Shown: one piece after another, positions 24,185-32,259 of the stretch
How positions within the stretch are numbered: position 1 is the stretch's first letter
How the letters are laid out: the number at the start of each line of letters is the position of its first letter
NCBI GenBank assembly: GCA_036496805.1
Contig: DASXKN010000034.1
Coordinates: forward strand, 62,001 to 126,000
Length of the DNA: 64,000 nt
Reading direction: 5' to 3'
Source of the DNA: SZAS-103 sp036496805
GTDB lineage: Bacteria; Pseudomonadota; Gammaproteobacteria; Xanthomonadales; Xanthomonadaceae
Translations under genes and position numbers: made by a program
Notes under the pieces: generated by a model
Seen by the model: only the letters and a program-made list of their open reading frames with translations
What the model was told of the DNA's origin: nothing
Databases searched by the model: none

Positions 24185-27115
24185 ATGCATCGTACCGAAT
24201 CCATGAGCGTGGCCTTTCCTGAACCTGTCGCCGCGCTGGATCTGCCGGGCCTCGGCCCGATGAGCGACCTCGGCATCGCGCTCACCCACCGCGCACGATC
24301 GATCCCCGGTTTCCGCCAGCTCGCGCTTTCCTGGAACCAGGGCGAGCAGGACTCCGAGTGGCGCAGCGGCCCGCTGTCGTCCAGGGTCGAAGTCCTGCTG
24401 GACCGCGCCATCGAACACGCCGACGGGCAGGTGCGCAGCAAGGGCGCGGGCGTCGCGGTGTGCTGGCGGATCGAGCAGGCCGACAGCTGGCTGGCGGTGG
24501 CGATCGAGATCGATCCCGAGCAGCCGCCGCACGACTGGAGCCTGCTGCTCGACCGCGTCCACCTGTTCGGCTCGGCGCTGCTCGAACGCACCCACCTGTC
24601 CGCGCGCGTGCTGCGCCTGCAGAAGGCCGAGCAACTGCAGAGCGCGCTCTACGCGATCGCCGACATGGCCAGCGCGCAGATGGAAATGCCCAAGATGCTG
24701 CGCGGCCTGCACCAGATCGTCGCCGGCCTGATGTACGCCGAGAACTTTTTCATCGTCCTGTACGACGAGAACAACGACAGCCTGCGCTTCCTCTACTTCG
24801 CCGACGTCCTCGACACCTTCGAGGCCGACCCGGACATGGAGATCCCGCTCGACGCGCTGCCCAACAGCCTCACCGTCGGCCTGATCCGCCGCGGGCAGGC
24901 CTTCATGGGTCCGTCCGACGTGGTCCGCCAGCAGATGGGGATGGTCTACGACGACGAGCACGGTCCGGAAAGCTACGCGTGGCTGGGCGTGCCGATGCTG
25001 GCCGACGACAACGTGCGCGGCGCGATCGTGGTGCAGAGCTACGACGCCCTTGTCGGCTACGACGAGGAGGACCGCACCCTGCTGTCCTACGTCGCCCAGC
25101 ACATCCTCACCGCCCTCGACCGCAAGCAGCAGCAGTCCGAGCTCGAGCGCCGCGTGTTCGAGCGCACCCGCGAGCTGGCGATGGCCAACCTCGAGCTGCG
25201 CAGCGAGGTCGTCGAGCGCCAGCGCGCCGAGCAGTTGCAGCGCGCGCTCTACCGCATCGCCGAGCTGTCGATCGCGGCCGACACCCTCGAACAGTTCTAC
25301 GCCGCGGTGCACGAGGAAGTCAGCCGCCTGCTGTACGCGCGCAACTTCTTCATCGCCCTGCTTTCCGAGGACGGCGACGAGATCCATTTCCCGTACTCGA
25401 TCGACGAGCGCGATGCGGTCCGCATACCGCGCAGGCTCGCGCGCGGCCTGACCGAATTCGTGCTGCGCACCGGCAAGCCGCTGCTGGCCGATCGCGACGC
25501 GATCCACAAGCTCGAAGATGCCGACGAAGTGCACAGCATCGGCACGCCGTCGGTGTGCTGGCTCGGCGTGCCGCTGATGCGCGACGAGCGCACCGTCGGC
25601 GTGATCGTGGTGCAGAGCTATTCGCCCGACATCCACTACACCGAGCGCGACCAGGAGCTGCTGACCTTCGTCTCCTTCCACATCGCCAGCGGCCTGCTGC
25701 GCAAGCGCGCGCAGGACAACCTCAAGGCCGCGTACGCCGAACTCGAGCGGCGCGTCGAGGAGCGCACCCGCGAACTGGCGAACGCCAACCGCAAGCTGCG
25801 CGGGCAGATCGCAGAGCGCGAACGCGCCGAGGAATCGCTCACCCACCAGGCGCTGCACGACGCGCTCACCGGCCTGCCGAACCGCACCCGCCTGCTCGAT
25901 CGCATGCAGCGCGCGATGGCCGCCTACCAGCGCGATCCCGAGCGCGGCTTCGCGGTGCTCTTCCTCGACCTCGACCGCTTCAAGGTCGTCAACGATTCGG
26001 TCGGCCACCTGGTCGGCGACGAGTTGCTCAAGCAGGCCAGCCGCCTGATCGCCGGCGCGGTGCGCCTGCCGGACACGGTCGCGCGCCTGGGCGGCGACGA
26101 GTTCTCGGTGCTGGTCGAGGACATCAAGAGCGCGAACGAGGCCTGCGAGGTCGCGCAGCGGATCATCGCCGCGCTGGCGACGCCGATCATGATCGCGGGC
26201 AAGGAGTTGTTCACCTCGGCCAGCGTCGGCATCGCGATGGCCGCGCCGCAGTACAAGCGGCCCGAGGAACTGCTGCGCGACGCCGACGTGGCGATGTACC
26301 GCGCCAAGAACAAGGGCCGCAGCCGCTACGAACTGTTCGACGAGGCGCTCCGTTTCGAGGCGCTGCGCGTGCACGACCTCGAGAGCGACCTGCGCCGCGC
26401 GATTGCCGTCGGCAGCTTCGTGCCGTACTTCCAGCCGATCGTGCGCCTGTCCGATCGCCGCATCATCGGCTACGAGGCGCTGCTGCGCTGGCGCCACGAG
26501 GAACGCGGCGTGCTCTCGCCGGTCGAATTCCTGGCTGTCGCCGAGGACAGCGGCGTGATCGAGCAGATCGACTGGCTGATGTTCGAGGAAACCTGCCGCC
26601 GCTTCCACGCGGTCGCCATGGACGGCGAGTACGTGAGCATCAACGTCTCGCCGCGGCACTTCCGTTCTCCCGACCTCGCGCCGCGCCTGCTGGCGCTCGC
26701 GCGGCAGTACGGCATCGAGCCGGGACGCCTGCGCATCGAATTGACCGAGGGCGCCCTGCTCGACAACTCGGTGTCCGTGCTCAACTCGCTCGAACAATTG
26801 CGCGACGGCGGCATCTGGGCGCAGCTCGACGACTTCGGCACCGGTTACTCCGCGCTGTCCTACCTGCATCGCTTCCCGATCAAGGCGCTGAAGATCGACC
26901 GTTCCTTCGTCGCCGACCTGATCATCGCCGATGGCAAGGGCAGCGAGATGGTCGTGAAAGCGATCCTGGCGCTGGCCATCTCGCTGGGCATCGACGCGGT
27001 GGGCGAGGGCGTCGAGACCGAAGCGCAGAGCGACGTGCTCGGATCGCTCGGCTGCCGGCTCGGACAGGGTTTCCTGTTCGCGCATCCGGCGCCGGCGCCC
27101 GATCCGGTCGACTGA
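24185..27115 (+). CDS. GAF-GAF-GGDEF-EAL c-di-GMP turnover protein
   Basis: The 976-residue soluble protein has an N-terminal divergent domain (1-140), two GAF domains (about 145-320 and 350-520), a coiled linker (ELERRVEERTRELANANRKL), GGDEF, then EAL. The GGDEF site is intact (GGDEF at 636-640) with an RLPD I-site just upstream. The EAL half keeps the catalytic set: EAL at 764-766, INVSPRHF, ELTEGALL, LDDFGTGYS, KIDRSF, EGVETEAQ and GQGFLFAHP. It could both make and cleave c-di-GMP. The N-terminal 500 residues are paralogous to the 15131-17347 cyclase. I start at the ATG after CCGGGGAT; a second ATG lies six codons in (24203). It is divergent from the ECF sigma gene. Confidence 0.92.
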   Translation: MHRTESMSVAFPEPVAALDLPGLGPMSDLGIALTHRARSIPGFRQLALSWNQGEQDSEWRSGPLSSRVEVLLDRAIEHADGQVRSKGAGVAVCWRIEQADSWLAVAIEIDPEQPPHDWSLLLDRVHLFGSALLERTHLSARVLRLQKAEQLQSALYAIADMASAQMEMPKMLRGLHQIVAGLMYAENFFIVLYDENNDSLRFLYFADVLDTFEADPDMEIPLDALPNSLTVGLIRRGQAFMGPSDVVRQQMGMVYDDEHGPESYAWLGVPMLADDNVRGAIVVQSYDALVGYDEEDRTLLSYVAQHILTALDRKQQQSELERRVFERTRELAMANLELRSEVVERQRAEQLQRALYRIAELSIAADTLEQFYAAVHEEVSRLLYARNFFIALLSEDGDEIHFPYSIDERDAVRIPRRLARGLTEFVLRTGKPLLADRDAIHKLEDADEVHSIGTPSVCWLGVPLMRDERTVGVIVVQSYSPDIHYTERDQELLTFVSFHIASGLLRKRAQDNLKAAYAELERRVEERTRELANANRKLRGQIAERERAEESLTHQALHDALTGLPNRTRLLDRMQRAMAAYQRDPERGFAVLFLDLDRFKVVNDSVGHLVGDELLKQASRLIAGAVRLPDTVARLGGDEFSVLVEDIKSANEACEVAQRIIAALATPIMIAGKELFTSASVGIAMAAPQYKRPEELLRDADVAMYRAKNKGRSRYELFDEALRFEALRVHDLESDLRRAIAVGSFVPYFQPIVRLSDRRIIGYEALLRWRHEERGVLSPVEFLAVAEDSGVIEQIDWLMFEETCRRFHAVAMDGEYVSINVSPRHFRSPDLAPRLLALARQYGIEPGRLRIELTEGALLDNSVSVLNSLEQLRDGGIWAQLDDFGTGYSALSYLHRFPIKALKIDRSFVADLIIADGKGSEMVVKAILALAISLGIDAVGEGVETEAQSDVLGSLGCRLGQGFLFAHPAPAPDPVD

Positions 27116-27170
27116 CCGGGCGCGCGGAGCAGCGGCCGGCGACGCGCTGCGATGTCCGTCGTCGCGCATC

Positions 27171-27338
27171 GCCGGTTCCTTCAGCGCGTGACGGCCACGG
27201 GCGTCGCGCCTCGCCGGTTCCTTCAGCGCGTGATGGCCATGGGCGTCACGCATCGCCGGTTCCTTCAGCGCGTGATGGCCACGGGCGTCTCGCATCGCCG
27301 GTTCCTTCAGCGCGTGACGGCCACGGGCATCGCGCCCA
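27171..27338. repeat. 42-bp tandem repeat, four copies
   Basis: Units begin at 27171, 27213, 27255 and 27297, each starting GCCGGTTCCTTCAGCGCGTG and ending near ACGGGCGTC, with a few substitutions. The fourth copy contains the stop codon and last codons (PVAVTR) of the minus-strand von Willebrand gene, so three extra copies of that gene's end lie beyond its stop. The repeats occupy the space between two convergent genes. There are no spacers, so this is not a CRISPR array. Confidence 0.9.
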
Positions 27339-29244
27339 CGTCCAGCGCGCGCGCCTTCCCGACCAGTCGTTCGAACTCGGCGCGGTAACCGTAGCGGTCG
27401 ACACCGCCGGTGGCGCGGGCGAGCGCGTCGATCGCGTCCCAGGAATAGCCGTTCAGATGGGTCCCGCCGCGCAGCTTGTCCGCGTAGGCGGCGACCGCGG
27501 CGGCGAAGCGCAGGCGCGGGCTCGCCGTCGCGGCCACGTCGCCGAGCCGGAGCGGCGTCTCGATGAGCTTGCTGGTGGTCGCGTCGGGCTGCTTGTAGCG
27601 CAAGCGCAGCAGGCCGATTTCGCCCTGGATGCCCGACCCGATCCGCGGCGGCGCATAACGCAGCGGATCGACGCTGTCGCCGCCGGATCCGGCCAGGCTC
27701 AACTCGTAGATGGCGGTGACGTTGTGCCCCGCGCCGATCTCGCCGGCATCGACCTTGTCGTTGTTGAAATCCTCGCGGCGCAGGGCACGGTCCTCGTAAC
27801 CGATCAGGCGGTATTCGGTGACGACGGCGGGATTGAACTCCATCTGGATCTTCACGTCCTTGGCGATGGTCAGCAGGGTCGAGCTCATCTCGTCCACGAA
27901 CACCTTGCGCGCCTCGTTGATGTTGTCGATGTAGGCGTGGTTGCCGTCGCCGATGTCGGCGAGCTGTTCGGCCATGGTGTCGTTGTAGTTGTCCACGCCG
28001 AAGCCGAGCGTGGTCAGGGCGATGCCGCTGTCGCGTTCGCGGGCGACCATCTCCTTGAGCGAGCCGACATCGGACACGCCGACGTTGAAGTCGCCGTCGG
28101 TGGCCAGGATGATGCGATTGGCGCCGCCCTTGATGAAGGAACTGCGCGCCTGCGCGTAGGCAAGGCCGATGCCGGCGCCGCCATTGGTCGAGCCGCCGGC
28201 TTCAAGCTTGCCGAGCGCCGCGAGGATCTGGGCGTGGTGGTCGCCGGGCGTCGGCGGCAGTACGAGGCCGGCCGATCCGGCGTAGACGACGATCGACACG
28301 CGGTCCTGCGCGCGCAGGTTCGGGACGAGCTGCGCGAACGCCTGCTTGAGCAGGGGCAGCTTGTTCGGTTCGTCCATCGAGCCGGACGTGTCGATCAGGA
28401 ACACCAGGTTCGACGGCGGGATCTGCGCGTGCGCCACGTCGTAGCCCTTGATGCCGATCTGCAGCAGGGTGTGCTTCGCATTCCACGGCGCCGGAGCCAT
28501 TTCGGTGGTGACGCGGAACGGCACCGCGCGCGAAGATGGTGCGGGATAGGCGTAGTCGAAATAGTTGATCATCTCCTCGGCGCGCACGGCGTCCGCGGGC
28601 GGGCGCTGGCCGGCGGCGAGCATGCGGCGCACGTTGGAATAGCTGCCGGTGTCGACGTCGATCGAGAAGGTGGAGACCGGATTTTCGGCGGTGCGCTGCA
28701 CCGGATTGTCGTCGTGTTTCGCATACTGTTCGCCGGCGGAGACGGCTTGCGCGGGATTCCATCCCGGAGCCTGCGGCGAAATCCGGCGGATGCTCGAGCC
28801 GGCGAACTGCATGCTGTTTGGCGAGATCGCGCCGCCGACCGATTTCATCATCATGGGCGAGGGCGGCGGCGGCGGTTCGGCGATCATGGCGGCAGCGGGT
28901 GCCGGCTCGTTCATGACTACCATCGGCGCCGGCACGACCGGGCGATTCGCCCGTATTTCCTCGGTGGCGCCGATGTCTTTTTCGTCCTGTTTCTTTTCGG
29001 CGCGCGGCGCAGGCTTGCCGGCAATGCGGTCGCCGTCGCGCTGGCGCGCATCTGCAGGCGTTTCGCGATCCAACCGACCATCGGCCTGCGGGTTGGCTTG
29101 CGGGTTCGCGGCGTGCTGTCCGGGGGGCGCAGCGGTTGCGTGGGCGGACGACGATGCCGTCGTGGATTCTGAGGTCTGCGTCGTCCCGCACGCGGTGGCG
29201 GCAAGGCAGGCGACGATGACGAGGGCGAGGCGGGTGCGGCGCAT
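27307..29244 (-). CDS. YfbK-like von Willebrand factor A lipoprotein
   Basis: The 645-residue protein has a lipoprotein signal (LAATAC, Cys 19) and a polar, Pro/Ala-rich linker to about residue 185. An N-terminal vWF-type domain follows (STFSIDVDTGSYSNVRRML, VRAEEMINYFDY), then a von Willebrand A domain with an intact metal site (FLIDTSGSM near residue 285, GGSTNGGAG, ILATDGDFN). The C-terminal DUF3520-type region (DIGDGNHAYIDN, EFNPAVVTEYRLIGYE, KLRGG) completes the YfbK/YfbK-like family. Function is unproven; such proteins are thought to assemble at the envelope. The Pro-rich linker shares style with the anti-sigma-like protein. The 3' end lies in the tandem repeat. Confidence 0.9.
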   Translation of the reverse strand: MRRTRLALVIVACLAATACGTTQTSESTTASSSAHATAAPPGQHAANPQANPQADGRLDRETPADARQRDGDRIAGKPAPRAEKKQDEKDIGATEEIRANRPVVPAPMVVMNEPAPAAAMIAEPPPPPSPMMMKSVGGAISPNSMQFAGSSIRRISPQAPGWNPAQAVSAGEQYAKHDDNPVQRTAENPVSTFSIDVDTGSYSNVRRMLAAGQRPPADAVRAEEMINYFDYAYPAPSSRAVPFRVTTEMAPAPWNAKHTLLQIGIKGYDVAHAQIPPSNLVFLIDTSGSMDEPNKLPLLKQAFAQLVPNLRAQDRVSIVVYAGSAGLVLPPTPGDHHAQILAALGKLEAGGSTNGGAGIGLAYAQARSSFIKGGANRIILATDGDFNVGVSDVGSLKEMVARERDSGIALTTLGFGVDNYNDTMAEQLADIGDGNHAYIDNINEARKVFVDEMSSTLLTIAKDVKIQMEFNPAVVTEYRLIGYEDRALRREDFNNDKVDAGEIGAGHNVTAIYELSLAGSGGDSVDPLRYAPPRIGSGIQGEIGLLRLRYKQPDATTSKLIETPLRLGDVAATASPRLRFAAAVAAYADKLRGGTHLNGYSWDAIDALARATGGVDRYGYRAEFERLVGKARALDVGAMPVAVTR

Positions 29245-29318
29245 GGCGATGCTCCTGGCTGGATGGACACGTGATGCAACGCCGGCCGTGCCGCCATGGG
29301 GTTACGCCGAGGAAATGC

Positions 29319-29363
29319 TTGACAAAGGGCTCCACGCTTAGTATTTAACTGTAAGGTAAAATA
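29319..29363 (+). promoter_or_regulatory. Sigma-70 promoter with overlapping ArsR-type operator
   Basis: TTGACA (29319-29324), a 17-base spacer and TATTTA (29342-29347) form a near-ideal housekeeping promoter 36 bases before the arsR-like ATG. The -10 lies inside an inverted repeat: TATTTAAC (29342-29349), six bases, GTAAAATA (29356-29363), with 7 of 8 pairs matching. This AT-rich dyad is the type of site ArsR-family dimers bind, so autorepression by the first gene is likely. Confidence 0.8.
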
Positions 29364-29382
29364 CAAATCGAACAACGACGGC

Positions 29383-29790
29383 ATGGACAAGCTCAGCGCC
29401 ACCTTCTCTGCACTGGCCGATCCGACGCGCCGCGCGATCCTCGCTCGACTGGCGCTCGGCGAAGCGACGGTGACCGACCTGGCGGCACCGTTCGACATGA
29501 CCTTGCCCGCCGTCACCAAGCACCTGAAAGTGCTGGAGCGCGCGCGCCTGATCTCGCGGGGCCGCAATGCGCAGTGGCGTCCGGCGAAGCTGGAAGCCGC
29601 GCCGCTGCGCGACGTGGCGGACTGGGTCGGACAGTACAAGCGGCTCTGGGAAGAACGCTTCGACCGGCTGGAGGCCTACCTGCGCGAAATGCAATCGCAG
29701 GGCGGTGGAGACACGCCGGATCGACCCGCGACATCGACGCGCAGGAAAACGACCCAACGAAAGGAGAAAAAACATGACCGCAAATCCTGA
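29383..29790 (+). CDS. ArsR-family transcriptional regulator
   Basis: The 135-residue winged-helix protein has the typical start DKLSATFSALADPTRRAILARLALGEATV, a recognition helix LPAVTKHLKVLERARLI, and a wing SRGRNAQWRPAKL. It has none of the ELCVCDL-type cysteines that bind arsenic or other metals, and the partner gene encodes an SRPBCC protein. This places it with the non-metal ArsR repressors usually paired with AHSA1-domain proteins. The basic tail (TSTRRKTTQRKEKKHDRKS) overlaps the start of the next gene by 17 bases. A strong promoter/operator lies just upstream. Confidence 0.94.
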   Translation: MDKLSATFSALADPTRRAILARLALGEATVTDLAAPFDMTLPAVTKHLKVLERARLISRGRNAQWRPAKLEAAPLRDVADWVGQYKRLWEERFDRLEAYLREMQSQGGGDTPDRPATSTRRKTTQRKEKKHDRKS

Positions 29791-30250
29791 AGGCATCGCG
29801 AAACACGACAGCTTCACCATCGAACGCCGCATCGCCGCGACGCCTCGGCAGGTCTTCGCCGCGTGGTCCACGGTCGAGGGCAAGTCGCGCTGGTTCGCCG
29901 GCACCACCGGCGAATGGACCCTGGACCTTCGCGAATTCGATTTCCGCGTCGGCGGCGACGAACGCCTGGTCGGAACATGGCGCAGCGGCACGGTCACGGA
30001 TTTCCGCGCGCACTACCACGACATCGTCGCCGATAGCCGCATCGTCTACGCTTACTCGATGCGCATGGACGGCCGGCTGATCTCGATCTCGCTGGCCACC
30101 GTTGAGATCGTGCCCGATGGCGACGCCACGCTGCTGCGGGTGACCGAGCAGGGCGCCTTCGTGGACGGCTACGACGACGCTGGTTCGCGCGAGCGCGGCA
30201 CGCGCGACCTGATCGGGAAGCTGGCAGCTTCCATCACCACCCAGCATTGA
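29774..30250 (+). CDS. SRPBCC (AHSA1-like) domain protein
   Basis: The 158-residue protein has the START-like fold pattern: SFTIERRIAATPRQVFAAWSTVEGKSRWF at the N-terminus, a middle FDFRVGGDERLVGTW, and the ending AFVDGYDDAGSRERGTRDLIGKL. These proteins hold a hydrophobic ligand or assist chaperones; in ArsR-paired forms the ligand is unknown. AAGGAG (29761-29766) sets the start ATG, which lies inside the end of the arsR gene, giving coupled expression. A VOC-family gene follows 40 bases later. Confidence 0.92.
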   Translation: MTANPEGIAKHDSFTIERRIAATPRQVFAAWSTVEGKSRWFAGTTGEWTLDLREFDFRVGGDERLVGTWRSGTVTDFRAHYHDIVADSRIVYAYSMRMDGRLISISLATVEIVPDGDATLLRVTEQGAFVDGYDDAGSRERGTRDLIGKLAASITTQH

Positions 30251-30290
30251 ACCCACCGGCGCAACACGCGCCCACCACGCGGAGGAACGC

Positions 30291-30710
30291 ATGAAGCTCA
30301 TCACCTATCTCACTTTCGACGGTTGTTGCGCCGAGGCTTTCCGGTTCTACGAGCAGGCGCTCGGCGGAACCATCCTGATGATGTCCACCTTCGCCGATTC
30401 GCCGATGGCCGCGCAGATGCCGCCCGAGGCGCAGGGCCGCGTCATCCATGCCCGCCTGCAGGTGGGCGACCAGTTGCTGATGGGATCGGATTGTCCGCCC
30501 GGGGAGAGCCTCAAGCCCGACGGTTTCTCCGTCTCCGTGCAGACGGAGAGCGTCGAGGAAGCCGATCGCTTTTTCCACGCGCTGGCCGAGGGCAGCACGG
30601 TGCGCATGCCGATCCAGCAGACCTTCTGGTCGCCGCGCTTCGGCATGCTCGTCGACCGCTTCGGCATTCCGTGGATGGTCAACTGCGAGCCTTCCGGAAC
30701 GGGCGCCTGA
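30291..30710 (+). CDS. VOC-family (PhnB-like) protein
   Basis: The 139-residue protein has the paired beta-alpha-beta-beta-beta pattern of the vicinal oxygen chelate superfamily, PhnB/3-demethylubiquinone-like branch: YLTFDGCCAEAFRFYEQALGG, VIHARLQVGDQLLMGSD, FFHALAEGSTVRMPIQQTFWS, and the ending FGMLVDRFGIPWMVNCE. Its reaction is unknown; many such proteins lack a full metal site. A GGAGG ribosome site precedes the ATG. It is the third gene of the ArsR-SRPBCC-VOC unit, a common stress/detoxification-type cluster in proteobacteria. Confidence 0.9.
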   Translation: MKLITYLTFDGCCAEAFRFYEQALGGTILMMSTFADSPMAAQMPPEAQGRVIHARLQVGDQLLMGSDCPPGESLKPDGFSVSVQTESVEEADRFFHALAEGSTVRMPIQQTFWSPRFGMLVDRFGIPWMVNCEPSGTGA

Positions 30711-30783
30711 ACGCCGGGAGCGATCCGGTCGGCGAGGACTTTGCGATGTCGCGCAGCTTCGCCGCGCCGTGCGGCCCGCCGCC

Positions 30784-32214
30784 TCAGTCGCGGATGGCGA
30801 GCAGTCGCGGCTCGGTCATGTCCTCGATCGCGTAGCACACGCCCTCGCGACCGAGACCGGAATCCTTCACGCCGCCGTAGGGCATGTGGTCCACGCGCCA
30901 GCTCGGCACGTCGTTGACGATCACTCCGCCGACCTCGAGCACGTCCCAGGCGCGCATCGCGTGGCGGATATCGTGGGTGAACACGCCGGCCTGCAGGCCG
31001 TAGCGGCTCGCGTTCACGGCTTGCAGGGCCTGTTCGAAATCGTCGAACGGCGCGAGCAGCACGACCGGGCCGAATGCCTCCTCGGCCTCGATCGTCGCGC
31101 CCTGCGGCACGCCTTCGAGCACGGTGGCCTGCAGCATCGCCCCGCGCCGCGAACCACCGCACAAAACCTTCGCGCCAGCGGAGACCGCCTCGCCGATCCA
31201 GCCTTCCAGCTTCTTCGCCGCGGCAACATCGATCATGGGGCCGATGAAGGTCTTCTCCTTCTTCGGATCGCCGGCCTTGAGCGCCTTCGTCGCCTTCACC
31301 AAGCGCTCGCGCAGTTCCTCATACAGCGACGCGTGGACGAACACGCGCTGCACGCTGATGCAGCTCTGCCCGGACTGGTAGAACGCGCCGAACACCAGGC
31401 GTTCGACCAGCGGGTCGAGGTCGTCGCCCTGGTCGGCGTCGACGACGCAGGCCGCATTGCCGCCCAGTTCCAGCACCACCTTCTTCTTGCCGGCGCGCGC
31501 CTTCAGGTCCCAGCCGACCGCGGCCGAACCGGTGAACGAGAGCAGCCTGAAACGCTCGTCGGTCGTGAACAGGTCCGCACCATCGCGGTGGCAGGGCAGG
31601 ATCGAGAAGCTGCCGCGCGGCAGGTCGGTTTCCGCCAGCACCTGCCCGATGATCAACGCGCCGATCGGCGTGCGCGACGCCGGCTTGAGCACCCAGGGAC
31701 AACCCGCCGCGATCGCCGGCGCGACCTTGTGCGCGACCAGGTTCAGCGGAAAGTTGAACGGGCTGATGAACGAACACGGCCCGATCGGCACGCGCTTGAC
31801 GAAGCCACGGTAGCCGCGGGTGCGCGGCGAGATCGCCATCTCGATCACCTCGCCGCCAATGCGCACCGCTTCGCCGGCGGCGATGCGGAAGGTATCGATC
31901 AACCGCACGACTTCGCCGCGCGCGTCCCTGATCGGCTTGCCGGCCTCGACGCACAACGCCAAGGCCAGCTCTTCCTGTCGTTCCGTGAAGCGCGCGACGC
32001 AGTGCTCGAGCACGGCCTGGCGCTGGTCGGGCGCGAAGCGGGCGAGGGCGTCCTGCGACTTCACTGCCGCCGCGATCGCCCGGTCGATCGCCTTCGCGTC
32101 GGCCATCGCGACTCGGCAGGCGACCTTGCCGGTGTACTTGTCGAGGACTTCGAGATCGCGGTTGGCCGCTACGGCGCGGTTGGCGAGGTAGTAGGGATAG
32201 GTCTTCTTCAGCAT
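30784..32214 (-). CDS. NAD(P)-dependent aldehyde dehydrogenase
   Basis: The 476-residue enzyme has all ALDH landmarks: FISPFNFPLNLVAHKVAPAI, WVLKPASRTPI, LLSFTGSAAVGW, VLELGGNAACVV with the catalytic Glu, YQSGQSCISVQRVFV with the catalytic Cys, and MPYGGVKDSGLGREG near the end. Substrate cannot be deduced; the branch resembles broad-range or lactaldehyde/glyceraldehyde-3-phosphate-type dehydrogenases. It is convergent with the VOC gene (73 bases apart) and lies 45 bases downstream of xseA on the same strand. Confidence 0.93.
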   Translation of the reverse strand: MLKKTYPYYLANRAVAANRDLEVLDKYTGKVACRVAMADAKAIDRAIAAAVKSQDALARFAPDQRQAVLEHCVARFTERQEELALALCVEAGKPIRDARGEVVRLIDTFRIAAGEAVRIGGEVIEMAISPRTRGYRGFVKRVPIGPCSFISPFNFPLNLVAHKVAPAIAAGCPWVLKPASRTPIGALIIGQVLAETDLPRGSFSILPCHRDGADLFTTDERFRLLSFTGSAAVGWDLKARAGKKKVVLELGGNAACVVDADQGDDLDPLVERLVFGAFYQSGQSCISVQRVFVHASLYEELRERLVKATKALKAGDPKKEKTFIGPMIDVAAAKKLEGWIGEAVSAGAKVLCGGSRRGAMLQATVLEGVPQGATIEAEEAFGPVVLLAPFDDFEQALQAVNASRYGLQAGVFTHDIRHAMRAWDVLEVGGVIVNDVPSWRVDHMPYGGVKDSGLGREGVCYAIEDMTEPRLLAIRD

Positions 32215-32259
32215 CGTGCATGCTCCTGCGCTGCGATGTCCCTGCGTTGCGATGCATGT

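Noticed and set aside
24059..27295. 1078-residue open frame antisense to the GGDEF-EAL gene
   Set aside because: Shadow frame of a high-GC gene; sequence is Asp/Arg/Val-rich with no domain, while the plus frame has complete GAF, GGDEF and EAL motifs.
27171..27338. CRISPR array
   Set aside because: Units are directly adjacent without spacers and encode the end of a neighbouring gene; no cas genes in the window.
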